From Blastococcus sp. CT_GayMR19 (lineage in GTDB: Bacteria; Actinomycetota; Actinomycetes; Mycobacteriales; Geodermatophilaceae): a stretch of 64,000 nt of DNA. The notes under the pieces are model-generated. The model was given only the letters and a program-made list of their open reading frames with translations, was not told the DNA's origin and searched no databases. The stretch lies in assembly GCF_004570385.1 (NCBI RefSeq), contig NZ_SPQL01000001.1:310001-374000 (forward strand), read 5' to 3'. The position numbers were made by a program, and so were the translations under genes. This document shows positions 41,833 through 50,023 of the stretch, piece after piece (positions within the stretch are counted from its first letter, which is position 1; the number at the start of each line of letters is the position of its first letter).

Positions 41833-42597
41833 TCAACTGGCGGCGGTCGCGGGCAGGGCGGACCCGCGGAAGCTGGTCAGCTTCCCTTTCCCCAAGAGCC
41901 CGATTCCGATGGCCACCAGAATCAGGGACCACAGCTGCGGCTGGGTCAGTCCGAACATCACCTCCTGGTTGATGCGCACTTCCTCGACGAGGAAACGCGC
42001 GGCTCCACTGAGGATCGCGTAGACGCCGAAGAGGCTCAGCGGCGTCCATCTCCTGCGCATGACCCAGAGCAGGCCGCCGACCGCGATCGCGACGACTGCC
42101 TCGTAGAGCGCAGTCGGGTGGACGGGAACGAGGGTCGGCATGGTGCCGTTCGGAAAGGCCATCGCCCAGGGGAGATCGGACGGTGTGCCGTAGGTCCCGT
42201 CACCCGACAGGAAGCATCCGATGCGCCCAATGGCGTAGGCGAACGACAGCGGAGCAGCGGTGAGCCCGGCAAGTTGGCCGAGTGGGAGCTGGTGGCGCCG
42301 GGCCAGCAGGACGACGGTGAGAACCCCGGCGACAAGTCCTCCGTACCAGGTGAAGCCTGATGTGCCGAACGAGTGCGGTGTCAGGTTGTCGCGGTGCTCG
42401 GCCAGGTAGTACAGCTTTCCGCCGGCGAATCCCGTGAAAGTGGCGGTAAAGACGATCGACCAGGCGCGGTCGGGGTCCCAGCCGAGCCGGCGGAATTCCC
42501 GGGCCAACAGGTATGCGGCGATCAGCGCTGCGGCGGCCTTGCTGGCCCCGTAGCTGTTGATCGGGAACCCGAAGACCTCCAAGAGGATGGGCCTCAC
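41833..42597 (-). CDS. lgt: Prolipoprotein diacylglyceryl transferase
   Basis: 254 residues, about seven membrane segments. Lgt moves diacylglycerol from phosphatidylglycerol to the lipobox Cys of prolipoproteins. Conserved blocks are FTWYGGLVAG, FAYAIGRIGCFLSGDGTYG (the HGGRIGNF region in other Lgt proteins; here Cys replaces Asn) and VHPTALYE. The GTG start follows GAGAGG at distance. It opens the operon lgt-regulator-kinase-methyltransferase. It is the second of three lipoprotein-maturation enzymes in the window. Confidence 0.9.
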   Translation of the reverse strand: MRPILLEVFGFPINSYGASKAAAALIAAYLLAREFRRLGWDPDRAWSIVFTATFTGFAGGKLYYLAEHRDNLTPHSFGTSGFTWYGGLVAGVLTVVLLARRHQLPLGQLAGLTAAPLSFAYAIGRIGCFLSGDGTYGTPSDLPWAMAFPNGTMPTLVPVHPTALYEAVVAIAVGGLLWVMRRRWTPLSLFGVYAILSGAARFLVEEVRINQEVMFGLTQPQLWSLILVAIGIGLLGKGKLTSFRGSALPATAAS

Positions 42598-42742
42598 GGA
42601 AGTAATGCCTCTCTACACGTAGGTGGTGGGGAACCGGCTGAACCGCTACGCCCGTCCCCCTCAGAGGCTCGAAGGGCCGGCGGCCTGGAAGTGCGGGCGC
42701 AGAGGCCTGTAGATGGCGCCGGGTGCCCGGCGACGGGCCCAG

Positions 42743-43051
42743 TCACGGGTTGCCGGGGTCGCTCTGCCCGTCCGGCGCGTCGCCCATGTGGCCCATGCCC
42801 TCGTCGGACATGTCGCCCATGCCGTCCATCATCGAGCGCATCTGCTCCTGCATCTGCGGGTCGGACATCCTCTCGGACATGAAGGCCTTCATCCGGTCGA
42901 TGTGGGCAGGGTCGTCCATCATCGAACCCATGTCGGATCCGGCCGGGCCCGCGCCGGCATCGGCGCCCGCATAGGCCAACGCAGGGACGCCAACCACGGT
43001 GGCACCGGCAATGACGCCGGCTGCGACGGCCACGATCGATCGCTTGCTCAT
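42743..43051 (-). CDS. Secreted Met-rich protein
   Basis: 102 residues: signal peptide (IVAVAAGVIAGATVVGVPALAYA, to about 28), then an extracytoplasmic domain in which Met makes up about a fifth of residues (SDMGSMMDDPAHIDRMKAF, RMSDPQMQEQMRSMMDGMGDM). It fits a Cu(I)/Ag-binding periplasmic-type protein. The N-terminal part has ALAYAGADAGAGP. No named family recognised. It lies between lgt and a region without a gene. Confidence 0.75.
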   Translation of the reverse strand: MSKRSIVAVAAGVIAGATVVGVPALAYAGADAGAGPAGSDMGSMMDDPAHIDRMKAFMSERMSDPQMQEQMRSMMDGMGDMSDEGMGHMGDAPDGQSDPGNP

Positions 43052-43579
43052 GGGGTTACTCCTCAGTAGCCGTTAGACGCCGAATCGGCGATCTGACTCC
43101 AGGTTGCCCGCGGGCTGTGAAGGATCCGTGCGCACACCGTGCGATCCCGACGCAATCACCGGTCGACTTCCTGCCTTTCGGGCAGGGACAAGACCGCCGT
43201 TCACCCCTCGGTCACGCGACTGCTGCCCAGTACGCGGTGCCGGTGCTTCACTCGTCGCGGATGCGAGACGGACAGCTCCCACCGCGCCGCGTCGTGAACG
43301 GCCAAGCACCGAGTGATCGCACGGCGCGGGCCTCGGCGGGGCGGAGGCCGGCCAGCGCGCGGCGCAGCTTGCGCGTCAGCCTGCGTTCCTTGGGTCGCAT
43401 CATCACCAGTCCCGAGCGGGGCGAGGGCGGGGAGCGCTGCGGGCAACGGTGGGCGGCGAACCCCAGGCTGGGTCTCTGGCCCCGTTGGATGCTCGCGCGC
43501 TTATGTGTTGGCCACTCCCGCCGGCACCCCGACGGCCACTGGGTGCGCTGTGGATTCGCCACAAGGACCTTTTCGGGCC
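43052..43579. other. 528-base region without a supported gene
   Basis: Only short overlapping frames with Arg/Pro-rich, low-quality translations are found. A TACT-CCTC-AGTA dyad overlaps the Met-rich gene leader at about 43056. I see no RNA gene, repeat or terminator. It may be decayed sequence. Confidence 0.4.
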
Positions 43580-43807
43580 TCAGATCGGTCGGGTTGCGCG
43601 GGAAGGCAGCGGCAGCCCAGCGCGTCGATGCGTCAACTCCCGTCGCGCATGCTGCAACGCACGGTCCAGCTCGGCATGGCTGACACCGGGCGGCGAAGCC
43701 GCTGCTCCTCTACAGCGCCCGTGGCGCCGCATCGGTCGAAGGCAGAACAGGTAGGTCCATCCCAGCGCAGCGAACAGGGCGACGGCCGGGAGCAGCCACT
43801 CGGTCAC
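43580..43807 (-). CDS. Small membrane protein of the Met-rich pair
   Basis: 75 residues, one membrane helix (LLPAVALFAALGWTYLFCL, about 5-22), then a basic C-terminal tail with LDRALQHARREL. GTG start overlaps the stop of the upstream gene (43804) by four bases, so it is translated with it. No family recognised. The pair is downstream of the BlaI-type dyad at 44060. Confidence 0.6.
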   Translation of the reverse strand: MTEWLLPAVALFAALGWTYLFCLRPMRRHGRCRGAAASPPGVSHAELDRALQHARRELTHRRAGLPLPSRATRPI

Positions 43808-44019
43808 GGTGCAGCGGTCGCAGCAGTGTGTTCGCTACCGGCTTCGGCCCGCCCGGTGCGGAGCTGATCGATCTCCGTGCGGAGCCGGGCGAGTTCTGCC
43901 TGCTTAGCCGCCACTTCGTCCACCGGGGCGGGCTTACTCCGGCCCATCATCATCCACATCATCAGGCCCATGCCGACCGGGCAGGCCAGCAGGGCGAGCA
44001 CGTAGAGCAACTGGGACAT
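43804..44019 (-). CDS. Small membrane protein with Met-rich helix and coiled coil
   Basis: 71 residues. The helix LLYVLALLACPVGMGLMMWMMM contains several Met and one Cys, followed by a short coiled-coil-like stretch (VDEVAAKQAELARLRTEIDQLR). The ATG at 44019 has GGAGGTCCG upstream, a strong site. The BlaI-type dyad lies 41 bases upstream. Actinobacterial proteins of this kind sit near copper genes; function unknown. Confidence 0.7.
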   Translation of the reverse strand: MSQLLYVLALLACPVGMGLMMWMMMGRSKPAPVDEVAAKQAELARLRTEIDQLRTGRAEAGSEHTAATAAP

Positions 44020-44059
44020 CGGACCTCCATCGGTGCTGTAGTGCGCGGATACACGCACC

Positions 44060-44076
44060 TACTATGAGAGATAGTA
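44060..44076. promoter_or_regulatory. BlaI-type operator in divergent promoter region
   Basis: TACTATGAGAGATAGTA; arms CTACTAT / ATAGTAG are perfect over 7 bases. It lies between the minus-strand small membrane pair and the plus-strand CcdA-like operon, so it could control both. Confidence 0.75.
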
Positions 44077-44217
44077 GTATCGTCCCCCTCGCGCCGCAAC
44101 GCTCAACTGGCACCGCCCTCCGATGCCGATGCCGTACGACGCCACCCAGGCACGGGGCCCGCATCAGATCGGCGATACCCGACGCCGCTCTCGACTCGAC
44201 ATCTCCAGGAGTCACGC

Positions 44218-45162
44218 ATGCAGGACCTTCTGCTGTCCACGACAGTGTTCGCCTCATTCATCGGAGGCGTCCTTGCACTGCTGGCCCCGTGCTGTGCGTC
44301 GGTCATGCTGCCGGCGTACTTCGCCTCCAGTTTCCGCCGTCGCTCCCGACTGCTGCTCATGACGGTTGTGTTCGCCGCCGGCGTGGGAACAGTCATCCTG
44401 CCGATCGCTCTGGGGGCGTCGGCGGTCAGCCGGCTGCTCAACGAGCAGCACACGATCGTGTTCTCCATCGGCGGAGGGCTCATGATCCTGGCCGGGCTCG
44501 CCATGCTGAGCGGCTGGCAGCTCGCCCTCCCGATGCCCTCGATGCGCACGCGCGGCGGTGGGGGTACCGGCTCGGTGTACAGCCTGGGCGCCTTCTCGGG
44601 AGCCGCGAGCGCCTGCTGCGCCCCGGTCCTTGCCGGCGTGGCGGCGGTCTCGGGAGCCGTCGCCTCCTTTCCCGCTGCGCTTGCTGTCGGCGTCGCGTAC
44701 GTCTTCGGGATGGTCGCGCCCCTCGCCGCGATTGCCCTGCTCTGGGACCGCCAAAACTGGGGGCGTAGCCGTCTGCTTGCCAGCCGCATGGTGCATCTGC
44801 GGATCGGTCGAGCACGGCGGACCGTGCTGCTGTCCACATTGCTGTCGTCCGGGCTGATGGTCCTCATGGGCGCGCTGACGATCGTTTTCGCACTGCTGGG
44901 GCAGTCCATGTCGCCCGACGGGTGGCAGGTCCGCCTGACCGCCGCCCTCGGGCACTGGGCTGCCCTCGCGCAAGACGGATTGGCGTTCATCCCCGGCTGG
45001 CTCTCGACGCTGTTGATCTTCGGCGCCCTGACGGCCATCGCCGTCCGCGCCGCCCGCAGCAGCCGTCCGCCGGCGACCACGCGCTCCGCTCCCGCCTCCG
45101 ACAACCACTCCCCTGTCCCACACTTCGACCCCATCAGCACCGACCAGGAGAAGATCCGATGA
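44218..45162 (+). CDS. CcdA/DsbD-type membrane thiol transporter (variant)
   Basis: 314 residues, about seven membrane segments. Two CC motifs, APCCASVMLP (about 24-25) and ASACCAPVLAG (about 136-137), take the place of the single membrane cysteines of CcdA, which carries electrons from cytoplasmic thioredoxin outward. A long hydrophilic C-terminal tail follows. The stop overlaps the next gene start (ATGA). It is the first gene of a redox operon controlled probably by the dyad at 44060. Confidence 0.78.
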   Translation: MQDLLLSTTVFASFIGGVLALLAPCCASVMLPAYFASSFRRRSRLLLMTVVFAAGVGTVILPIALGASAVSRLLNEQHTIVFSIGGGLMILAGLAMLSGWQLALPMPSMRTRGGGGTGSVYSLGAFSGAASACCAPVLAGVAAVSGAVASFPAALAVGVAYVFGMVAPLAAIALLWDRQNWGRSRLLASRMVHLRIGRARRTVLLSTLLSSGLMVLMGALTIVFALLGQSMSPDGWQVRLTAALGHWAALAQDGLAFIPGWLSTLLIFGALTAIAVRAARSSRPPATTRSAPASDNHSPVPHFDPISTDQEKIR

Positions 45163-45863
45163 GCCGAACTGGCCGCTCCTCAACCGCCGCTGGGCGGCCG
45201 CGCACGCGGGACACCAAGGCTGTTGAGCTCGCCCGCAAAGATCAGCGCCGTCGCGGGGTGACGACCTGGATCTTGGCCGGCTTGGCCGTGGCCCTCGTCG
45301 TCGGTGGCCTGTACGCCGTCTTCCGCGACGGCAGAGGACCGAGCTCCTCGACGGCGACATCCGAGCGCTTCCAGGTCGGATCGCCCGGACCCGGTGATCC
45401 TGCCCCGGACTTCACCCTCCCGGCGACGGACGGGCAAGACGTCGCCCTCGACGACCTGCGCGGGGAGAACGTGCTGCTGTACCTGCACGAAGGACTGGGC
45501 TGCCAGCCGTGTTGGGACCAGATCCGGGACATGGAGCAGGACCCCGCCCAGCTGGCTGCGGCAGGAATCGACCGTCTGGTCAGCATCACCAGCGCGCCGC
45601 GGGACCTGCTGGCTCAGAAGATGCGGGACGACGGCCTGCAATCCGTGGCTCTCGCCGATCCCACCCTCGCAGTCATCCGGGCGTACGAGGCGAACAAGTA
45701 CGGGATGATGGGCGACAGCCGGGCGGGGCACACCTTCATCCTGGTCAACGGGGACGGCCAGATCGTCTGGCGGGCCGACTACGGCGGCGCCCCCAACTAC
45801 ACGATGTACGTGCCGGTGGAGGACGTCCTCGCCGACTTGCAGGGCAACCGGCTCGACTCATGA
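45159..45863 (+). CDS. Membrane-anchored redoxin (AhpC/TSA type)
   Basis: 234 residues. A basic cytoplasmic N-terminus, one anchor helix (TTWILAGLAVALVVGGLYAVF, about 34-54) and an extracytoplasmic thioredoxin-fold domain starting PGDPAPDFTLPATDG. The site is GLGCQPCWDQI, a CXXC (about 108-111). It resembles peroxiredoxin-like thiol proteins that accept electrons from CcdA. It overlaps both neighbours by four bases. Confidence 0.85.
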   Translation: MSRTGRSSTAAGRPRTRDTKAVELARKDQRRRGVTTWILAGLAVALVVGGLYAVFRDGRGPSSSTATSERFQVGSPGPGDPAPDFTLPATDGQDVALDDLRGENVLLYLHEGLGCQPCWDQIRDMEQDPAQLAAAGIDRLVSITSAPRDLLAQKMRDDGLQSVALADPTLAVIRAYEANKYGMMGDSRAGHTFILVNGDGQIVWRADYGGAPNYTMYVPVEDVLADLQGNRLDS

Positions 45864-46141
45864 CCGCCATCACCCTGTTGACCCAGAGATCCTGCGCGTA
45901 CTGCGAGCAGGCCAAGGCCACACTGAACCAACTCCGCCGCGAACATGTCTTCGAAGCAGTCGAGGTCAGCCTGGAGACCGACGAGGGCCGGGAACTCGGC
46001 GCCCGACACGGCGTCCTGTTCGCCCCAGGGGTGTTGGTCGACGGACAACTGTTCTCTTTCGGGCGGCTGTCCGAGCGCAAGCTGAGGCGGGAACTTCAGC
46101 GCCGCCATGCTGCTGCCGCGTCCCCCGGCCCCAGCGCCTGA
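45860..46141 (+). CDS. Glutaredoxin-like thioredoxin-fold protein
   Basis: 93 residues of glutaredoxin length. The active site is RSCAYC near the N-terminus (Cys 11 and 14). The cis-Pro region is FAPGVLVDGQLFSFG. It is cytosolic (no signal). It is the third overlapping gene with the CcdA-like and redoxin genes. It may reduce the membrane thiol carrier from the cytoplasmic side. No mycothiol-specific motif is certain. Confidence 0.82.
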   Translation: MTAITLLTQRSCAYCEQAKATLNQLRREHVFEAVEVSLETDEGRELGARHGVLFAPGVLVDGQLFSFGRLSERKLRRELQRRHAAAASPGPSA

Positions 46142-46244
46142 GTGCTGTGCTGATCACGGTCGGACAAATCACGCCCACGATGCCCTCGTCCGGCCCAGGA
46201 CGACCCGGGCCGGCCCGCGGAAGAGGGTGACACGCCTTGTATCT

Positions 46245-46261
46245 TACTAAGGTGCTTAGTG
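46245..46261. promoter_or_regulatory. BlaI-type operator before TlpA-CcdA operon
   Basis: TACTAAGGTGCTTAGTG; inner arms ACTAAG / CTTAGT are perfect around GTG. It is in the 325-base region between the glutaredoxin-like gene and the TlpA-like gene, which holds no other supported gene. The distance to the start (46467) is about 206 bases. Confidence 0.65.
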
Positions 46262-46466
46262 GACGCGGCGCCCCGCGGTCGCGAGTCGCCCTCCAGGGCT
46301 CGCCGCGCCCATCCAAGCCACGACCGGCACCCGAGCCATCCAGACGCCCATGACAACCGTGGCCAGACGATTGCTCGGCAATGACGGGAAGGGTGGCATC
46401 GCCTCGAGTGGCGGCAGAGCATCGCGAGCCGGTCATGTGCTGAACGAACGCGGAAGGCCGATCTAA

Positions 46467-47060
46467 GTGACCCCCACCCTGAGTCGACGAGCAGTTCTGG
46501 CGGTCGCGACGGTGGCCGCTTCCGCGGTGCTGCTGGGTTGCTCGACCGACGTCGACCAGACGACGCCCCGCCAGCAGTACGAGTTCACCGGCGCTACACC
46601 GGTGGCCACCGTGGTCGAGGAAGCAGTCCGTGCCCCCGCTCCCAGCTTCGACGGCGAACTGCTGGACGGAACCCCGTTCGAATCCTCCTCACTTGACGGC
46701 GACGTCGCGGTGATCAACTTTTGGGGCTCCTGGTGCGCTCCGTGCCGGGTGGAGACGCCCGAGTTCCAGGCCGTCTACGTCGACGTCGCCGACCAGGGCG
46801 TTCAGTTCCTGGGCATCGACGTCAAAGACGAACGTCAACTGGCCATAGCCTTCGTCGACAGCGTTGGCGCGACCTATCCGTCCCTGTTCGATCCGCGTGG
46901 AGAAGTAGCGCTGGCCTTCCGCGGCTTCCCGGCCAACGTGGTCCCCTCCACCATCTTGCTGGACCGGCAGGGCCGAGTCGCCGCCGTCTATGCCGGCGCC
47001 GTCCGCGGCGAGGACCTCCGCACGGCCGTCGCTCTACTGCTTGACGAAGGAGCGGCGTGA
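46467..47060 (+). CDS. resA: TlpA/ResA-like thioredoxin lipoprotein
   Basis: 197 residues. Lipobox LLGCSTD (about 22-28), a linker, then the thioredoxin domain with CXXC in WGSWCAPC (about 92-95) and cis-Pro in VVPSTILLD. It keeps apocytochrome c cysteines reduced or reduces other envelope disulfides. The GTG start follows GGAAGG. It overlaps ccdA by four bases. With ccsB and resB the window thus has all four System II parts. Confidence 0.9.
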   Translation: MTPTLSRRAVLAVATVAASAVLLGCSTDVDQTTPRQQYEFTGATPVATVVEEAVRAPAPSFDGELLDGTPFESSSLDGDVAVINFWGSWCAPCRVETPEFQAVYVDVADQGVQFLGIDVKDERQLAIAFVDSVGATYPSLFDPRGEVALAFRGFPANVVPSTILLDRQGRVAAVYAGAVRGEDLRTAVALLLDEGAA

Positions 47061-47932
47061 GCGACCTCGGAGCCACCTTCGCCGGCATCGTCACCGACGG
47101 GTCACTTCTGCTGGCGATGGCCGTGGCCGCGCTGGTGGGACTGATCAGCTTCGCCTCTCCCTGCTGCCTGCCCCTGATCCCCGGATACGTCAGTTACGTG
47201 GCGGGACTGGCAGGCTCCGACCTCGCCACTGAGAATCCGTCCACACGGCAGGCCTCCGACCCCGTTGACGAAGCGGCGTCACCGACTGGCGGGTCCAGGG
47301 CACCGGATACGGCGACGGCACCAACCGCGACGATCGTGGTGCCCAGCCGCCGCAGGCTGCTGGCGGGCTCGCTGCTGTTCATCGCCGGTTTCAGCGTCGT
47401 CTTCATCTCCTTCGGCGCCCTGTTCGGTGGCCTCGGTCGGCTGCTGTTCGAGTGGGCACCGACGCTGACGCGCGTGGCCGGCGTGATCACCATCGTCATG
47501 GGGTTGTCGTTCTTCGGAGCGTTGACCTGGTTCCAGCGCGAACGCCGCATCCACCGCCGCCCGCCCGCCGGTCTGGCCGGCGCGCCCGTACTGGGCGTCG
47601 TCTTCGGCCTGGGCTGGACACCGTGCCTGGGCCCGACCCTGGCCGCCGTCAACACCCTCGCCTATACCGAAGCCTCGGCCCTACGCGGCGCCATCCTCGG
47701 CTTTGCTTATTGCGTGGGCTTGGGGGTCCCATTCGTGCTCGTCGCTTTGGGCACCCGGCGCGCGCTGCGCTTCTCCGCCCTCGCCCGCCGCCACGCCCAG
47801 ACGGTCACGCGCATCGGCGGAGCGGTGCTGATCGTGCTGGGGATCCTGCTGCTGACCGGTTGGTGGGACGGACTGATGATCTGGCTGCGGGCCTGGCTCG
47901 GTGCAACCGGGCTCGGAACGTCCTCGCTTTGA
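47057..47932 (+). CDS. ccdA: Cytochrome c biogenesis protein CcdA
   Basis: 291 residues. Six hydrophobic segments, with CcdA cysteines in SFASPCCLPLIPGYVSYVAG (about 34-36) and GLGWTPCLGPTLA (about 191). An inserted hydrophilic loop (about 58-90, rich in Ser, Thr, Asp) lies between the first and second helices. It moves electrons from thioredoxin to ResA. GTG start overlaps the resA stop. Confidence 0.93.
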   Translation: MSDLGATFAGIVTDGSLLLAMAVAALVGLISFASPCCLPLIPGYVSYVAGLAGSDLATENPSTRQASDPVDEAASPTGGSRAPDTATAPTATIVVPSRRRLLAGSLLFIAGFSVVFISFGALFGGLGRLLFEWAPTLTRVAGVITIVMGLSFFGALTWFQRERRIHRRPPAGLAGAPVLGVVFGLGWTPCLGPTLAAVNTLAYTEASALRGAILGFAYCVGLGVPFVLVALGTRRALRFSALARRHAQTVTRIGGAVLIVLGILLLTGWWDGLMIWLRAWLGATGLGTSSL

Positions 47933-48015
47933 TCCCGGTCACGACCTCCGGCGGCGACGGGATAGCGGCCGCATCCCGACGCGCTCGGCTCTCTCCGACT
48001 GGGTGGGTGGGGCCG

Positions 48016-49935
48016 GTGCGGACCACCCGGCTCCTCGTGGTGCTGGCCGTCGCGACGGTTGCCCTGCTCGCGTTTCCAGCCCCAGCCCAGGCTCACGCCT
48101 TCCTGCTCTTCACAACCCCGACGGCGAACAGTGCAGTCGTCGAATCGCCGGCGTCGGTCGACCTCGTGTTCAACGAGCGGGTGACAGCGGGGGCAGACGC
48201 CGTGGTCCTCGTCGACTCGGGCGGACGCGCCACGTCGACGGGGCCGGTTAAGACAGCCCGCGACGGCGGGGTGGTGACCGCGCAGGTGCCGAAGGCTCTG
48301 CCTCCGGGCGAGGTCACGGTCCGCTGGCGCGTAACCGGCGAGGACGGTGACCTGGTGGAGGGCGAGTTCCGGTTCGCGATCGGCGCGGCACCACCCGCGT
48401 CGAGCGCGAACGAGGGTGGACCCGGGGTGTCGTGGGTACCGGCTGGGCTGCGGTGGATGTTGTTCACCGGTCTGGCGCTGGCCCTGGGCGGGCTCGTCGC
48501 GCGGCGAGGCACGGCGGTGCCGTTGGCGAAGAACCCCGAGCTCCGCGCCGTCCGCTCCTTGCTGGTCTTCGGCGCCCTGGCCGGCCTCGCCGCCACGGTC
48601 GGCCTCGCCGCGCCACTGATCGCCGAGGTCGGGACCGATCTGTGGCAAGCGCAGCCCGGGCAGCTGCTCCTGACCGAGGCGGCAGGCTTCAGCGCCGCCG
48701 CGCTTCTGCTGTGGCGGCGACGGCATGCCTGGGCCGCGGCCGCACTCACCGCGGTGGTCATCGCCGAGGGCCTGCGCTCACACGCAGACGTCGCCGAGCC
48801 GGTCTGGGGAGCGCTGTTGACCAGTGTCCACCTGGCGGCCGCCGCCGTCTGGGTCGGCGCGCTCGTGCACACGGTGCGCACCGCCGTCGCCTGGCGCGGC
48901 CACCGTGCCGCCGTCCGCTGGGTCATCACGGAGTACGCCGGCACGGCGCTGTGGCTCTTCCTCGTCGTCGCAGCCACCGGCACAGCGGCCGCCTTGTTGC
49001 TCGTACCCGTGGACACGCTGTTCACGACCGACTACGGGCGGATCCTCATGATCAAGGTGGTGCTCGTACTCATCGCGGTCCTACTGGCCGGCACAGCCCG
49101 CCTGTACCTCAAGGGCGACGACGCTCGCCTCGGCAGGGTCCGGATGTTGGCTCGCACGGAGGCCGCCGTCCTTGCGGCTGCCCTTGCCGCGGCCGCAGTA
49201 CTGGTGTCAGCCCCTCTGCCCAGCGCCGACGCATTGGCGGCACCACCACCCGCCGCGGACGGCCCCGAACTGCCCCTAGGCACGCTGGCCGGTCAGATCG
49301 GCGTCAACCTCACCGCGAGTCAGGGCCAGCTCGTCATTCGCCTGGCCACACCTCGCTGGGGCAACTACTACGCACCCGAACCCGGCCAGCAGCAGGACTT
49401 CGAGCTGTCCGGAGCCCTGTCCCCCGTCGGGGGCGCCGCTGACGACCTGACCTTCCGGCCCTGCGGTCGAGGCTGCTTCGTTGCGGGCGCCGCGCTCCGG
49501 GACGGTGAGAACCTGGTGACGCTTCGCGCCGAAGCCCCCGGCTGGCGCGGGGGCGACGTCGCGCTGATCGTGCCCTGGCCGGTGACTTCTGCAGCCGATG
49601 CGCTGGCCGACACGGCTGCCCGGATGGAGCAGGTCGACAACCTCACCGTCTACGAGACCGTCACCAGCGATGGGACCGCCGAACTGCCGCCCCCAACCGC
49701 GCTACCGCTCAGTGGGCCAACCTTCCTTGGCACCGAACCCTATGGAGCCGGCGTCGCCCCGATCGTTGTCCGCTCCGATGGCGAGGGCGCGGTCCGGCTG
49801 TATCTCGCGTTCCCAGCCGAGGCTCGTACCGCCGAACTCCTGCTCGACGTTGAGGGACGCATCGTCGAGGAGACGCTGACCGACCCCAAGCACGTGATTC
49901 TGCGGAGATTCACATATCCGGAAGTCACTGAGTGA
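48016..49935 (+). CDS. CopC-CopD fusion copper protein
   Basis: 639 residues. Signal peptide to about 30 (AQA), so the mature protein starts with His, the copper ligand of CopC (HAFLLF). The CopC domain ends near 125; the DGH motif of other CopC proteins is DGD here. Then CopD: eight membrane segments (about 145-400) with LRSHADVA and VHLAAAAVWVGALVH. A C-terminal extracytoplasmic domain (about 430-639) has CGRGC. GTG at 48016 has GGTGGGG upstream; an overlapping TTG at 47929 is a possible earlier start. Copper uptake or binding at the membrane is likely. Confidence 0.85.
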   Translation: MRTTRLLVVLAVATVALLAFPAPAQAHAFLLFTTPTANSAVVESPASVDLVFNERVTAGADAVVLVDSGGRATSTGPVKTARDGGVVTAQVPKALPPGEVTVRWRVTGEDGDLVEGEFRFAIGAAPPASSANEGGPGVSWVPAGLRWMLFTGLALALGGLVARRGTAVPLAKNPELRAVRSLLVFGALAGLAATVGLAAPLIAEVGTDLWQAQPGQLLLTEAAGFSAAALLLWRRRHAWAAAALTAVVIAEGLRSHADVAEPVWGALLTSVHLAAAAVWVGALVHTVRTAVAWRGHRAAVRWVITEYAGTALWLFLVVAATGTAAALLLVPVDTLFTTDYGRILMIKVVLVLIAVLLAGTARLYLKGDDARLGRVRMLARTEAAVLAAALAAAAVLVSAPLPSADALAAPPPAADGPELPLGTLAGQIGVNLTASQGQLVIRLATPRWGNYYAPEPGQQQDFELSGALSPVGGAADDLTFRPCGRGCFVAGAALRDGENLVTLRAEAPGWRGGDVALIVPWPVTSAADALADTAARMEQVDNLTVYETVTSDGTAELPPPTALPLSGPTFLGTEPYGAGVAPIVVRSDGEGAVRLYLAFPAEARTAELLLDVEGRIVEETLTDPKHVILRRFTYPEVTE

Positions 49936-50023
49936 GTCCCAAACAGCCGTACCCGGCAGTCCACCGTGGAATCCGGCTCGCCTGGCCCGGCCGGGAGGTG
50001 ACGCTTCTACTCGCACATCTCGC

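Noticed and set aside
42611-42625. Palindrome CTAC-AC-GTAG upstream of lgt
   Set aside because: Spacing does not fit the TACTA-N7-TAGTA dyads; 10-base palindromes arise by chance.
43104-43867. Several short frames in the region right of the Met-rich gene
   Set aside because: They overlap each other on both strands, are Arg/Pro-rich and have no ribosome site or motif.
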